Shown here one piece after another: positions 25,426 to 33,823 of a stretch of DNA of 64,000 bases (position 1 is its first letter; every line of letters begins with the position of its first letter). The translations under genes were made by a program, and so were the position numbers. This stretch comes from Streptomyces werraensis (GTDB lineage Bacteria; Actinomycetota; Actinomycetes; Streptomycetales; Streptomycetaceae), in contig BNBX01000005.1 of assembly GCA_014656175.1 (NCBI GenBank), forward strand, positions 436,041-500,040, written 5' to 3'. Under the pieces are notes generated by a model, which was not told where the DNA came from, searched no databases, and saw only the letters and a program-made list of their open reading frames with translations.

Positions 25426-25611
25426 ATGGCGAATCCACCCGACGGACTGCCCGTCTACCGCGTACTGACCGGCCCGGACGACTCCGCCTTCTGCCGGCGG
25501 GTCAGCGAGGCGCTGGAACTGGGTTACCGGCTGCACGAGGGACCGGCCGTGACCTTCGACGGCGAGCGCGTGATCGTCGCGCAGGCGGTCGTGTGGGACG
25601 TCGGGGGCTGA
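25426..25611 (+). CDS. DUF1737 small protein
   Basis: 61 residues from ATG 25426, 13 bases after the kinase stop. It has the DUF1737 pattern: YRVLTGPDDSAFCRRVSEAL, then LGYRLHEGP and VIVAQAVVW at the end. DUF1737 proteins are short, cytosolic and of unknown function. It may be the last gene of the kinase operon, since a strong hairpin follows 10 bases after the stop. Confidence 0.85.
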   Translation: MANPPDGLPVYRVLTGPDDSAFCRRVSEALELGYRLHEGPAVTFDGERVIVAQAVVWDVGG

Positions 25612-25620
25612 GACACGGAA

Positions 25621-25647
25621 GAGGGCCGGTGCACGGCACCGGCCCTC
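25621..25647. terminator. Bidirectional terminator
   Basis: GAGGGCCGGTGC (25621-25632) and GCACCGGCCCTC (25636-25647) form a perfect 12-bp stem with a 3-base loop. It separates the convergent DUF1737 and 5'-nucleotidase genes and can serve both. Confidence 0.88.
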
Positions 25648-25664
25648 TCTCGTCGTCGTGCGGG

Positions 25665-27482
25665 TTACTTCACGATCGTGATGCGGTCCGCCGCCGGCGG
25701 GGCCAGCGGGGAGCCGGCCGAGGAGTTGGCGGTCAGGTACTGCTCCAGCGCCTTCAGGTCGTCGTCGCCGACCAGGTCGTCGGCGCCCTGGCCCAGCGTG
25801 GTGAAGCCGTCGCCGCCGCCCGCGAGGAAGCTGTTCGTCGCGACGCGGTAGCTCGCCGACGGGTCGATCGCCTCACCGTTCAGACGGATGGAGTCCGTGA
25901 CGACCCGGTCGGCGCCGGACTTCGTCAGGTCCAGCGTGTAGGTCAGTCCTTCGGACACCTGGAGAATCTTCGGGGCCGCCTCGTTGGAGCCGCTCACCTG
26001 CTCCTTGAGCGCCTTGATCAGCTGCTCGCCGGTGAAGGTCTGCAGGTTCACCGTGTTGGCGAACGGCTGGACCGTGAACGCCTCCGCGAAGGTCACCACG
26101 CCGTCGCCCTCGGCGCCGCTCGCCGCGTAGGTGAGGGAGGCGCGGATGCCGCCCGGGTTCATCAGGGCGAGGTCGGTCTCCGGGTCCAGCGTGCGGGCGT
26201 ACTCCAGCTGGGCGTCGGCGATCAGGTCGCCCAGCGGGGACTCGGTGCCGTCCTTGACGATGTCGCCGGAGATGTGGCCGATCGGGCGGTTGCCGATCGG
26301 GGCGGCGAGGGTGTTCCACTTGTCGATCAGGCGAGTCATGTCGGGCGCCTTGGGGACGTCCCGGGACACCACGTGGTTCGCGGACTTCACGGCCGTACGG
26401 GCGATGTCGCCGGTCCTGCGGTCGTAGGTCAGCGTGGTGTCGGTGTAGAGCCGGCCGAAGGACGCGGCGGAGGTGACCGTGCGGGGGTTGCCCGCCGGGT
26501 CGGGGATGGTGCAGACGTAGGCGTTGTGGGTGTGGCCGGTGACCAGCGCGTCCACCTCGGGCGAGACGTTCTTCGCGATGTCCGCGATGGGGCCGGAGAT
26601 GCCGTCGCCGGCGCCCGGGGCGTCGCAGTCGTAGTTGTAGCTCTGCGAGGCCGGGAAGCCGCCCTCGTGGATCAGCGCCACGATGGACTTCACGCCCTTG
26701 CGGCGCAGCTCCTTGGCGTACCTGTTGATCGTCTCGACCTCGTCCTTGAAGACGAGGCCCTTGACGCCTTCGGCGGACACGATGTTCGGGGTGCCCTCGA
26801 GGGTCACGCCGATGAAGCCGACCTTGACGTCCTTCTTCTGCCACACCCAGTACGGCTTGAGGAGCGGCTTCTCGGTCTTCTCGTCCAGGACGTTGGCCGC
26901 CAGGTACGGGAAGTCGGCGCCCTGGAACGTCTTGTCGGTGTAGCAGCCGTCCGTCGGGTGGCAGCCGCCGTTCTGCAGGCGGGACAGCTCCTTGGCGCCC
27001 TCGTCGAACTCGTGGTTGCCGACGGAGGTGACGTCCAGTTCGAGCTTGTTCAGCGCCTCGATGGTGGGCTCGTCGTGGAACAGGCCCGAGATCAGCGGGG
27101 AGGCGCCGACCATGTCGCCGCCGGCCGCGGTGATGGAGTACGCGTTGCCCTTGCGGGCCTGGCGCAGATGCGTCGCCAGGTACTCGGCGCCGCCCGCGTC
27201 GATGGTCTTCGTCGTGCCGTCCGGCTGGAGTTCGGTGACCCGGCCGGAGGAACCGGTAGGCGGCTCCAGGTTGCCGTGCAGGTCGTTGAAGGACAGCAGC
27301 TGCACGTCCTGGTAGCGGCTCGGCCGGTGGTCGTGGCCCTTGCCGTGCTGCTCGCCCGCGCTCGCCGACCCGGGGAGGGCCGCGGCGGCCAGGGCGCCGA
27401 CGGTGAGGGCGCCGGCGGCGGTCACGAGGAGACGGTTCGTACGGCGTCTGCGGCGCGGGTGCGCCGGGGATGTGGCTGGCAT
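25665..27482 (-). CDS. Secreted bifunctional metallophosphatase / 5'-nucleotidase (UshA-like)
   Basis: 605 residues. The N-terminus has a run of five arginines then a hydrophobic stretch ending ALPGSASA, an export signal (the twin arginines leave Tat versus Sec open). The calcineurin-like domain begins at about residue 55 (LLSFNDLHGN, dinuclear metal ligands) and has GGDMVGASP, VGNHEFDEG and TGHTHN. The C-terminal 5'-nucleotidase domain (about 370-600) holds NPGGIRASL and the substrate-binding FANTVNLQTF region. It would release phosphate from nucleotides outside the cell, fitting the phosphate genes further right. No PHO box could be confirmed upstream. Confidence 0.93.
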   Translation of the reverse strand: MPATSPAHPRRRRRTNRLLVTAAGALTVGALAAAALPGSASAGEQHGKGHDHRPSRYQDVQLLSFNDLHGNLEPPTGSSGRVTELQPDGTTKTIDAGGAEYLATHLRQARKGNAYSITAAGGDMVGASPLISGLFHDEPTIEALNKLELDVTSVGNHEFDEGAKELSRLQNGGCHPTDGCYTDKTFQGADFPYLAANVLDEKTEKPLLKPYWVWQKKDVKVGFIGVTLEGTPNIVSAEGVKGLVFKDEVETINRYAKELRRKGVKSIVALIHEGGFPASQSYNYDCDAPGAGDGISGPIADIAKNVSPEVDALVTGHTHNAYVCTIPDPAGNPRTVTSAASFGRLYTDTTLTYDRRTGDIARTAVKSANHVVSRDVPKAPDMTRLIDKWNTLAAPIGNRPIGHISGDIVKDGTESPLGDLIADAQLEYARTLDPETDLALMNPGGIRASLTYAASGAEGDGVVTFAEAFTVQPFANTVNLQTFTGEQLIKALKEQVSGSNEAAPKILQVSEGLTYTLDLTKSGADRVVTDSIRLNGEAIDPSASYRVATNSFLAGGGDGFTTLGQGADDLVGDDDLKALEQYLTANSSAGSPLAPPAADRITIVK

Positions 27483-27676
27483 ACGCCCCCCTGTCGGTGC
27501 GAGTGGGTACCGGCGCAGCCTAGAGTCAACGCGCGTAGCGCGACAGGGGCTTCCGGGTTACAGCCTGGTTTATCTTTTCGCTGCACCGCCGCCGCGCGGC
27601 CGCCCCCGCCCCCGCCGCGGGCCGTGTCCGCCCCGCCGCCGCCCCCTCACCGCGCCGTCCCTTTACCCTCGTACGC

Positions 27677-28603
27677 ATGACCAGCGACGCGTTCCCCCGG
27701 CCCGGCCGCCCCCGTTCGCTCCAGACGTGCACCGCGCTCGACCAGGCGCAGGTCGACGCGGTCCTCGCACTGCTCGACGAGGCGGCGCGCGCCGACGGCC
27801 GGCAGGCCGTGTCCGAGCAGGGCCGGCTGCAACTGCGCGGCGGGGAGCGGGAGGGCGTCTCGCATCTGCTGCTGAGCGTCGGTGAGGAACTCGTCGGATA
27901 CGCCCAGTTGGAGGGCGCCGACCCGGTCGAGCCGCCCGCCGCGGAGCTGGTGGTCCACCCCTCGTACCGGGGGCAGGGGCACGGGCGGGCGCTCGGCACG
28001 GCGCTGCTCGCCGCGTCGGGCAAGCGGCTGCGGGTCTGGGCGCACGGCGGGCACTCCACCGCCCGGCACCTGGCACAGGTGCTCGGACTGACGCTGTTCC
28101 GCGAACTGCGGCAGATGCGGCGGCCGCTGGCGAACCTGGACCTGCCCGACCCGGTGCTGCCGGAGGGCGTCACCGTCCGCACCTTCGAGCCCGGCCTGGA
28201 CGACGCGGCGTGGCTCGCGCTGAACGCCGCCGCGTTCGCCCACCACCCCGAGCAGGGCTCCCTCACCCAGCGGGACCTCGACGACCGCAAGGCCGAGCCG
28301 TGGTTCGACCCCGCGGGCTTCTTCCTCGCCGAGCGCGACGGACGGCTGGTCGGCTTCCACTGGACGAAGGTGCACGCCGACGAGGGCCTCGGCGAGGTGT
28401 ACGTCCTGGGGGTCGCCCCCGGCGCGCAGGGCGGCGGACTCGGCAAGGCGCTGACCACGATCGGCCTGCGCCACCTGGCGGACCAGGGCCTGCCCACCGC
28501 CATGCTGTACGTCGACGCCGACAACAAGGCGGCGGTGTCGGTCTACGAGCGGCTGGGCTTCGTCACCCACGAGACGGACCTGATGTACCGGACGGAGACC
28601 TGA
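27677..28603 (+). CDS. mshD: Mycothiol synthase
   Basis: 308 residues, two GNAT domains in tandem (about 10-140 and 150-305). The acetyl-CoA loops are visible: VVHPSYRGQGHGRAL in domain one and VLGVAPGAQGGGLGKAL in domain two. MshD transfers acetyl to Cys-GlcN-inositol as the last step of mycothiol synthesis, and the tail LGFVTHETDLMYR is conserved in the family. Mycothiol is the actinobacterial counterpart of glutathione, acting in the cytosol. The other msh genes are not in the window, as is usual in Streptomyces. Confidence 0.94.
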   Translation: MTSDAFPRPGRPRSLQTCTALDQAQVDAVLALLDEAARADGRQAVSEQGRLQLRGGEREGVSHLLLSVGEELVGYAQLEGADPVEPPAAELVVHPSYRGQGHGRALGTALLAASGKRLRVWAHGGHSTARHLAQVLGLTLFRELRQMRRPLANLDLPDPVLPEGVTVRTFEPGLDDAAWLALNAAAFAHHPEQGSLTQRDLDDRKAEPWFDPAGFFLAERDGRLVGFHWTKVHADEGLGEVYVLGVAPGAQGGGLGKALTTIGLRHLADQGLPTAMLYVDADNKAAVSVYERLGFVTHETDLMYRTET

Positions 28604-28659
28604 GGGGCCGGCCGGGGCCGGCACTTCGTCGATCACTCCGGGCCTGAACGCCGCCGACT

Positions 28660-29448
28660 TCACGGGCGTGGGGTTTCCGCCCCCGCCGCATCTTCCCGTC
28701 CCGTCCCCGGGGCTGCGCCCCAGACCCCCTTGCCGGCCCTGGCGGGCCTCGTCCTCGAACGCCGGACGGGCTGGAATCGGCGGACCGGTTCCACGCAGGA
28801 CACCGCGACCGCCAGGAGCGCCCCGCACAGCAGCAGCGTCCAGCGGCCATGGGCGCCCGCCCAGTGCGGGTCGTCCGGCTCGGTGAACAGCGCCCAGTCG
28901 GACGGGCTCAGCAGCGGGGCCAGGACGGCGGCGACCAGCAAGGACGCGGAGACCGCCTGACCCGGCCGGTCGGCGCCCCGGCGGCGCACCGCGAAGGCCG
29001 CGCCGGCCAGGGCCAGCGCGAGGGCCGTCGCCGCCTCCAGGGTGACGTCCCCGGCCGGGGGGCGCGCCTCCTGCGGCACCAGCAGCACGGCCGCCGTCCA
29101 CCACGCGGCGGCAAGCGGCAGCACGAGCGCGCACCGCAGCGCGTGCCGCAGGGCACGGCGGACGGGCACGGCGGCGGTGGTCTGCCGGGCCGGGTCGTCC
29201 AGCAGGAACGCGGCGCCCAGCGCGAAGCACAGGGCGGCGGCCCGCAGGGCGTTCACCCCGGCCCACGGGGTGGCCTCGCCGCCGGACAGCCGGGGCACCG
29301 CGGCCGCCAGCAGCCCCAGCCCGCCGCCCGCCGCGACCGCCCACCAGGGAACCGTGCGGGCGACCGGGCGGACCAGCTGGAGCAGGACGCCCCGCCGGGC
29401 CTCGCGCACCGGGGTGTCCCCGGCCGGCCGGGTTCCGGTCACAGGCAC
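28660..29448 (-). CDS. Membrane protein, last gene of the sigma-ABC operon
   Basis: 262 residues from GTG 29446-29448, 5 bases after GGGGAG and overlapping the preceding permease end by 10 bases; GTG 29440-29442 with a GTGA overlap is the alternative. It has about six hydrophobic segments, rich in Ala and Leu, and an arginine-rich C-terminal tail. No transporter motif is recognisable. Its position behind an ABC ATPase and a permease-like protein suggests a third subunit of that complex, which is inference from order. Confidence 0.7.
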   Translation of the reverse strand: MPVTGTRPAGDTPVREARRGVLLQLVRPVARTVPWWAVAAGGGLGLLAAAVPRLSGGEATPWAGVNALRAAALCFALGAAFLLDDPARQTTAAVPVRRALRHALRCALVLPLAAAWWTAAVLLVPQEARPPAGDVTLEAATALALALAGAAFAVRRRGADRPGQAVSASLLVAAVLAPLLSPSDWALFTEPDDPHWAGAHGRWTLLLCGALLAVAVSCVEPVRRFQPVRRSRTRPARAGKGVWGAAPGTGREDAAGAETPRP

Positions 29449-30959
29449 TCGTTCTCCCCTTCCGGCTTCTCCAGGCCCAGCACCTGCGCCACGCGGTCCG
29501 TCGTCACCTTCGGGGCGGTCAGCTCGGCCCAGCCGGCCTTCACCTTCGCGGCGGCCTTCTCGCGGGGCAGTTCCAGCAGTTCGCGCAGCAGCTCCGTCTG
29601 GGCGGAGGTCATCTGCAACGGCTCCGTCTGCGAGACGACGATCGACGAGCCGGTGTCGCTGTCGCCGAGCCGCACCCGGCGCAGGTCCGCCACCGGGTCG
29701 GGCCGGTCGGCGAGGGCCAGCCACATCACGGTGACCATCCGGCCGTCGCACAGCTCGCCCGCCGCGGCCTCCGAGCCGGCGACCAGCACACCGGCCACCG
29801 CGACCGCGAACTCGGACACCCGGTTGCCGCCCCAGGCCGTCCCGACCGTCACCTCGCCGGGGCGGGTGAGCGGGGTGAGGGTCGCGTCCGCGTCCAGGCC
29901 GTAGCGCGCCTCGACCCGCTGCCGTACGACCAGCGGACGGTCCTGCGCGTCGCCGCCGGCCAGGGCGCGGACGTCGCCGACGGCGCGGGCCCAGTCACCG
30001 GTGCGCGGCTGCCACTCGGGGAAGGCGCAGTACGTCGTGGCGTCCCGTTCGACGCAGGTGTGGAGCTTCTCCGGGGTGACCGAGGCCCGTACGCGCGCCT
30101 CCGTGACGGTCTCCGGCACGCCCCGGGACTGGCCCACCGCGCCGATCAGGGTCAGCGCCACCGCACCGGCGACCGCGGCCTGCGCGGTCCTCAGTCGGGC
30201 GCCGCCGGACAGCAGCACCGCCGCCGACATGAGGGCCAGCGCGAGTCCGCCCAGGTAGAGGGCGTGCCACGCGGCGGGGCGGCCGATCAGGTCGGAGGGC
30301 AGGGTGACGACGCTGTACGTGCCGACGGACGGCATCAGCCACCGTGTCCAGCCGCTGGCGGAGAAGCCGAGGAAGGTGGCGAGGAAGAGCAGCAGGACGA
30401 TCAGCAGCGGCGCCGCGAAGGGTGCGGTGACCAGGCGGGCCAGCAGCACCCCGAACCCGCCGAGGAGCAGCACGGACAGCGGGCCGACGAGGAGTTCGGC
30501 CGGCGAGCCGTGTCCGACCGCGCCCGGCTTGAGCGCCTCCCAGGCGAACTGCCCGCCCACGCACACCGCGGTCACGAGGGCCGCCGCCGCGACGGACAGC
30601 AGGTGCGCGACCGTGCGCCCCCACCGGGGCAGCACCAGCACGTCGAGGTGCCGTTCGGTGTCGTGGCGCCGGGAGCGCAGCACGGCGTGGTTGGCGCTCA
30701 GCAGCACCGCGAGGCCGACGAGCAGCGGCCCGTCCTGGGTGGCGCGGTCGGCGTCCTGCAGCGCGGGGAAGCCGTCGAAGGAGACACGGGTGCGCCACAC
30801 GGTCCAGGCGACGTACACCGTGAAGGCGACGACCACCGGCACGCGGGTGAGGAGCATCCGCGTCTCGAAGCGGGCGAGGGCGGACACGGCCGCCCAGGAG
30901 GCGCCGGGCGGGGTCGTCACGGGGGCCGGGGCCGGCGCCGTGGTGGTGGCCGTGGTCAT
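29439..30959 (-). CDS. ABC-2 type permease-like membrane protein
   Basis: 506 residues from ATG 30957-30959; the ATPase stop overlaps it (ATGA). The N-terminal half has about seven membrane helices in an ABC-2 permease style (LARFETRMLLTRVP start, then several Ala/Val/Leu-rich helices). The C-terminal 230 residues are soluble with CVERDATTYCAFPEW (two close cysteines) and a helical end. That extension is not part of the ordinary ABC-2 fold and could be extracytoplasmic. Together with the ATPase it should form an exporter; the cargo is unknown. Confidence 0.78.
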   Translation of the reverse strand: MTTATTTAPAPAPVTTPPGASWAAVSALARFETRMLLTRVPVVVAFTVYVAWTVWRTRVSFDGFPALQDADRATQDGPLLVGLAVLLSANHAVLRSRRHDTERHLDVLVLPRWGRTVAHLLSVAAAALVTAVCVGGQFAWEALKPGAVGHGSPAELLVGPLSVLLLGGFGVLLARLVTAPFAAPLLIVLLLFLATFLGFSASGWTRWLMPSVGTYSVVTLPSDLIGRPAAWHALYLGGLALALMSAAVLLSGGARLRTAQAAVAGAVALTLIGAVGQSRGVPETVTEARVRASVTPEKLHTCVERDATTYCAFPEWQPRTGDWARAVGDVRALAGGDAQDRPLVVRQRVEARYGLDADATLTPLTRPGEVTVGTAWGGNRVSEFAVAVAGVLVAGSEAAAGELCDGRMVTVMWLALADRPDPVADLRRVRLGDSDTGSSIVVSQTEPLQMTSAQTELLRELLELPREKAAAKVKAGWAELTAPKVTTDRVAQVLGLEKPEGENECL

Positions 30960-31816
30960 GCGGTCACCTCCGCGGCCGCGCCGTCCAGGGTGAGCAGGTA
31001 GCCGTCCTCGAGGGTGGGTTCGAGGAGGTCGGCGCCGGGGGGCGGGTCGCCCACGTTGCGGAAGGTGCCGAGTCCGGTGCGCCAGCCGGCCAGGGCGCCG
31101 GGGTCGCGGCCCTCGCTGCTCCACACGCGTCCCGAGGCCCGTGCGGTCAGCTCGGCGGGGGTGCCGTCGAAGCGGACGGCGCCGCCCGCCAGGACGACGA
31201 CCCGGTGGCAGAGCATCGCCACGTCCTCGGTCTGGTGGGTGGACAGCAGCACGGTCCGCCCCTCGCCCGCGGTGGCGATCAACTCGCGGAACCGCATGCG
31301 CTGTTCGGGGTCGAGTCCGACGGTCGGCTCGTCGAGGACGAGGAACGCCGGGTCGCCGACCAGCGCCGCCGCCAGCGCCACCCGCTGCCGCATGCCGCCG
31401 GACAGCTTGCGGATCCGCTTGCCGCGCACCTCGCCCAGGCCGACCTCGTCGAGCACCCGCCGCGCCTCGCGGTGGCGGGCGCCGCGGTCGGTCAGCTCCT
31501 TGAGGATCGCCACGTAGTCGACGAACTCGAAGGCGGTGAAGTCCGGGTGGAAGCCGGGCGTCTGCGGCAGGTAGCCGAGCCGGCGGCGCACCTCCTGGCG
31601 GCCGCGCGCGGTGGAGGGGTCGTGGCCGAGCACGGTGAACGTGCCCCGGTCGGCCGGCACGGCGGTGGCGAGGACCCGCAGCAGCGTGGTCTTGCCCGCA
31701 CCGTTGGGACCGAGCAGCCCGGTGACGCCGGGGGACAGCCGCAGCGACACCTCGTCCAGGGCGCGGGTCGCGCCGTAGTGGAGGCTCAGCCCGGAGGCCG
31801 AGACGGTGGGGGACAT
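30956..31816 (-). CDS. ABC transporter ATPase
   Basis: 286 residues. Walker A GPNGAGKTT near residue 38, the Q-loop segment LGYLPQTP, signature LSGGMRQRVALA near 142, Walker B FLVLDEPTVGLDP and the switch His in STHQTED are all present. The ABC-2 exporter subfamily (NatA/YtrB-like) fits the single-domain form. It overlaps the permease gene by 4 bases and lies 71 bases behind the anti-sigma gene. Sigma, anti-sigma, ATPase and permease in one operon imply that the sigma factor controls this exporter. Confidence 0.92.
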   Translation of the reverse strand: MSPTVSASGLSLHYGATRALDEVSLRLSPGVTGLLGPNGAGKTTLLRVLATAVPADRGTFTVLGHDPSTARGRQEVRRRLGYLPQTPGFHPDFTAFEFVDYVAILKELTDRGARHREARRVLDEVGLGEVRGKRIRKLSGGMRQRVALAAALVGDPAFLVLDEPTVGLDPEQRMRFRELIATAGEGRTVLLSTHQTEDVAMLCHRVVVLAGGAVRFDGTPAELTARASGRVWSSEGRDPGALAGWRTGLGTFRNVGDPPPGADLLEPTLEDGYLLTLDGAAAEVTA

Positions 31817-31887
31817 GGGGAACTCCCGTGGCAGGTGATGGGGGCCGGGGCGGTGGTGCGCCCCGGCCGGTGGGATGCCGGGCGCGG

Positions 31888-32739
31888 TCAGACCGCGGGG
31901 TCCCGGCTCAGGTCGAAGCGGTCCCGGAGCAGGACCAGCAGGCCGGCGGCGAGCACGGCGACGGCCGCCGACACGCCCTGTCCGGCCGCGGTGAACGGGG
32001 CGAGCGTCTCCTGTCCGCCGGAGCGGACCGCGTCCGCCGTGACCAGCAGCGCGACCCAGCCGCCGCCGGTCAGCGCGGGCGCCAGGACGGGCCCGAGCCG
32101 GGCCGACAGCGCGAGCGCCGTGGCGGTGAGGGCGAGCGCCGGCAGCAGCCAGCTCAGGGCGAGCAGCCCGTACCCGGGCAGGGCGAGCGTGGCCAGGCCG
32201 TTCAGACCGAGCCCGGCGGTCAGCACGGCGACCGTGCGGATCATCAGCAGCCGGAACCCGTGCATCGGCGCGACCACGGTCATCTCGTACGTCGGGTCCA
32301 TCCGCGGCCCGTACGACAGCGCCACCCCCACGAGCGGCAGCAGCGGGGCGAGCGCGAGGAAGAAGGTGAGCCGGCCGCCCTCGGTGCGGCCGACGGTGAC
32401 GGCCACGGTGAGCAGCAGCACGGCGGCCACCGCGCCCAGCCAGGAGCGGCGCAGCGCCGGGGTGGCCGCGAGCAGCCGGGCCGTGTGGTCGCGGACGCCG
32501 AGCCGCAGCAGCAGCGACTCCAGCAGTCCGGGCCGGGGCGCGTCGAGCTCGGCGTCCAGCCGCTCCCAGCCGGCGTCCAGGGCGACGGGGTCGTCGAGGC
32601 CCGTCAGGACGTCACGGCAGTGGGCGCACGCCGTGAGATGGGTGTCGGCCGACCACAGCGCGGGCGCCTCGAGACCGCCGCGCGCGTAGGCCCGCAGGTC
32701 GTCCTCCGGCACGTGCCAGCGCCTGTCCTCGTACGTCAT
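31888..32739 (-). CDS. Membrane anti-sigma factor with zinc-finger-like HxxxCxxC
   Basis: 283 residues. Near residue 34 is HLTACAHC, the H-x3-C-x2-C core of zinc-containing anti-sigma domains, within an N-terminal helical region of about 80 residues. Six or so membrane helices follow from about residue 100 to the end, more than in a simple one-helix anti-sigma. The start ATG overlaps the sigma-factor stop (ATGA), the usual mark of a sigma/anti-sigma pair. It should hold the ECF sigma at the membrane until a signal arrives. Confidence 0.85.
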   Translation of the reverse strand: MTYEDRRWHVPEDDLRAYARGGLEAPALWSADTHLTACAHCRDVLTGLDDPVALDAGWERLDAELDAPRPGLLESLLLRLGVRDHTARLLAATPALRRSWLGAVAAVLLLTVAVTVGRTEGGRLTFFLALAPLLPLVGVALSYGPRMDPTYEMTVVAPMHGFRLLMIRTVAVLTAGLGLNGLATLALPGYGLLALSWLLPALALTATALALSARLGPVLAPALTGGGWVALLVTADAVRSGGQETLAPFTAAGQGVSAAVAVLAAGLLVLLRDRFDLSRDPAV

Positions 32740-33287
32740 GCCAGCGCCTCCCGGAGTTGCCTGCGGGCGCGCAGGGCCCGCGTCTTGACCGTGCCCGGCG
32801 GGATGCCGAGCAGGACCGCGGCCTCACGGGTGGTCAGCCCGTCGACCACGGTCGCCTGGAGCACCGCGCGCAGCTCCGGCGACAGCCGCACCAGGGCGCC
32901 GGCGAGGTCCCCGTGCTCGACCCCCGCCAGCACGCGCTCCTCCGCCGACACCTCGTCCCGGTGGCGCAGCCGCGCCAGCGCCTGCCGCAGCCGCCCCCGC
33001 GCCCCGGCCCCGCGCAGCGCGTCGACCAGCCGGCGTGAGGCGATGCGCCACAGCCAGCCGGCTGCGTCCGCGCCCGCCGCGTCCTCGCGCCAGCGCGCGG
33101 TGCCGCGCCACACCGCGAGGAAGGTCTCCTGCACGACGTCGTCGACGAGGGCCGCGTCGGCGCACCGGGTGCGCATGCGCGCGGTCAGCCACGGCGCGTA
33201 CCGCCGGTACAGCTCCTCGAAGGCGCGCCGGTCGCCGTCGGCCGTGACGGCGCGCAGCAGCTCGCCGTCGCTTCTCATCTCGCTCAC
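32736..33287 (-). CDS. ECF-family RNA polymerase sigma factor
   Basis: 183 residues from GTG 33285-33287 (ATG 33277-33279 is possible). Region 2 is visible as FEELYRRYAPWL and DVVQETFLAVWR (-10 recognition), and region 4 as VVDGLTTREAAVLLGIPPGTVKTRALRAR (cited as two parts: LTTREAAVLLGIP and GTVKTRALRAR; -35 recognition helix). The linker is alanine/arginine-rich. It heads an operon with a membrane anti-sigma and an ABC exporter and is divergent from a GntR/ABC operon. Autoregulation is likely for this class but no promoter motif was identified. Confidence 0.9.
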   Translation of the reverse strand: MSEMRSDGELLRAVTADGDRRAFEELYRRYAPWLTARMRTRCADAALVDDVVQETFLAVWRGTARWREDAAGADAAGWLWRIASRRLVDALRGAGARGRLRQALARLRHRDEVSAEERVLAGVEHGDLAGALVRLSPELRAVLQATVVDGLTTREAAVLLGIPPGTVKTRALRARRQLREALA

Positions 33288-33355
33288 GTCTCCTCATCGG
33301 ACGGGCTCCGCGGATCGGTTCACGGATCCGCGGTTGACTTTCGCACCACCCTTGC

Positions 33356-33391
33356 ACCACCCTTTCACTACTCAATTAGTGAAAGGGTGGT
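33356..33391. promoter_or_regulatory. Perfect 15-bp inverted-repeat operator of the YtrA-type GntR
   Basis: ACCACCCTTTCACTA (33356-33370) and TAGTGAAAGGGTGGT (33377-33391) are perfect inverted repeats around a 6-base centre. The right arm contains the AAGGGTGG ribosome site of the GntR gene, so bound repressor would block both transcription and translation. An additional half-site (GCACCACCCTT) lies just upstream at 33344-33354. Confidence 0.85.
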
Positions 33392-33397
33392 TGTCGA

Positions 33398-33823
33398 GTG
33401 GTCGACTACCGCATCGACCGGCGCAGCGGCGTGGCCACCTACGTCCAGATCGTCCAGCAGACCAAGCAGGCGATCCGCCTGGGTCTGCTGGTCCCCGGCG
33501 ACAGGCTGCCCACGGCCCGCGAGGTCGTGGAGGCCACCGCCGTCAACCCGAACACCGTGCTGAAGGCGTACCGGGAGCTGGAGCGCGAGGGTCTGGTCGA
33601 GGCCCGGCGCGGCCTCGGCACCTTCGTGCGCCGCTCCCTCGGCGCGGCCCCCGCCGACTCCCCGCTGCGCGCGGAGCTGGAGGACTGGGCCGCCCGCGCA
33701 CGGGAGTCCGGCCTGGAGCGGGAGGACGTCGCCGCGCTGTTCACCGCCGTACTCGAGACGCACTACCCGGAGCAGGCCGCGCACGCCGCGCCTGCGCACA
33801 CCCCCCAGGGAGACCCTTCATGA
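33398..33823 (+). CDS. GntR-family regulator, YtrA subfamily
   Basis: 141 residues from GTG 33398, with AAGGGTGG 7 bases upstream. The winged helix occupies residues 8-75 (LPTAREVVEATAVNPNTVLK, then RRGLGTFV). The short C-terminal part of about 60 residues is only a dimerisation helix pair, the mark of the YtrA subfamily, which controls ABC genes in the same operon. The stop overlaps the ATPase start (ATGA). Binding to the adjacent perfect inverted repeat is the obvious autoregulatory loop. YtrA-type repressors often respond to cell-wall-active antibiotics; that is family knowledge, not shown here. Confidence 0.9.
   Translation: MVDYRIDRRSGVATYVQIVQQTKQAIRLGLLVPGDRLPTAREVVEATAVNPNTVLKAYRELEREGLVEARRGLGTFVRRSLGAAPADSPLRAELEDWAARARESGLEREDVAALFTAVLETHYPEQAAHAAPAHTPQGDPS

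Noticed and set aside
27557..27578. Possible PHO box before the 5'-nucleotidase (GTTACAGCCTG GTTTATCTTTT)
   Set aside because: Units match the GTTCACC consensus poorly and point away from the gene.
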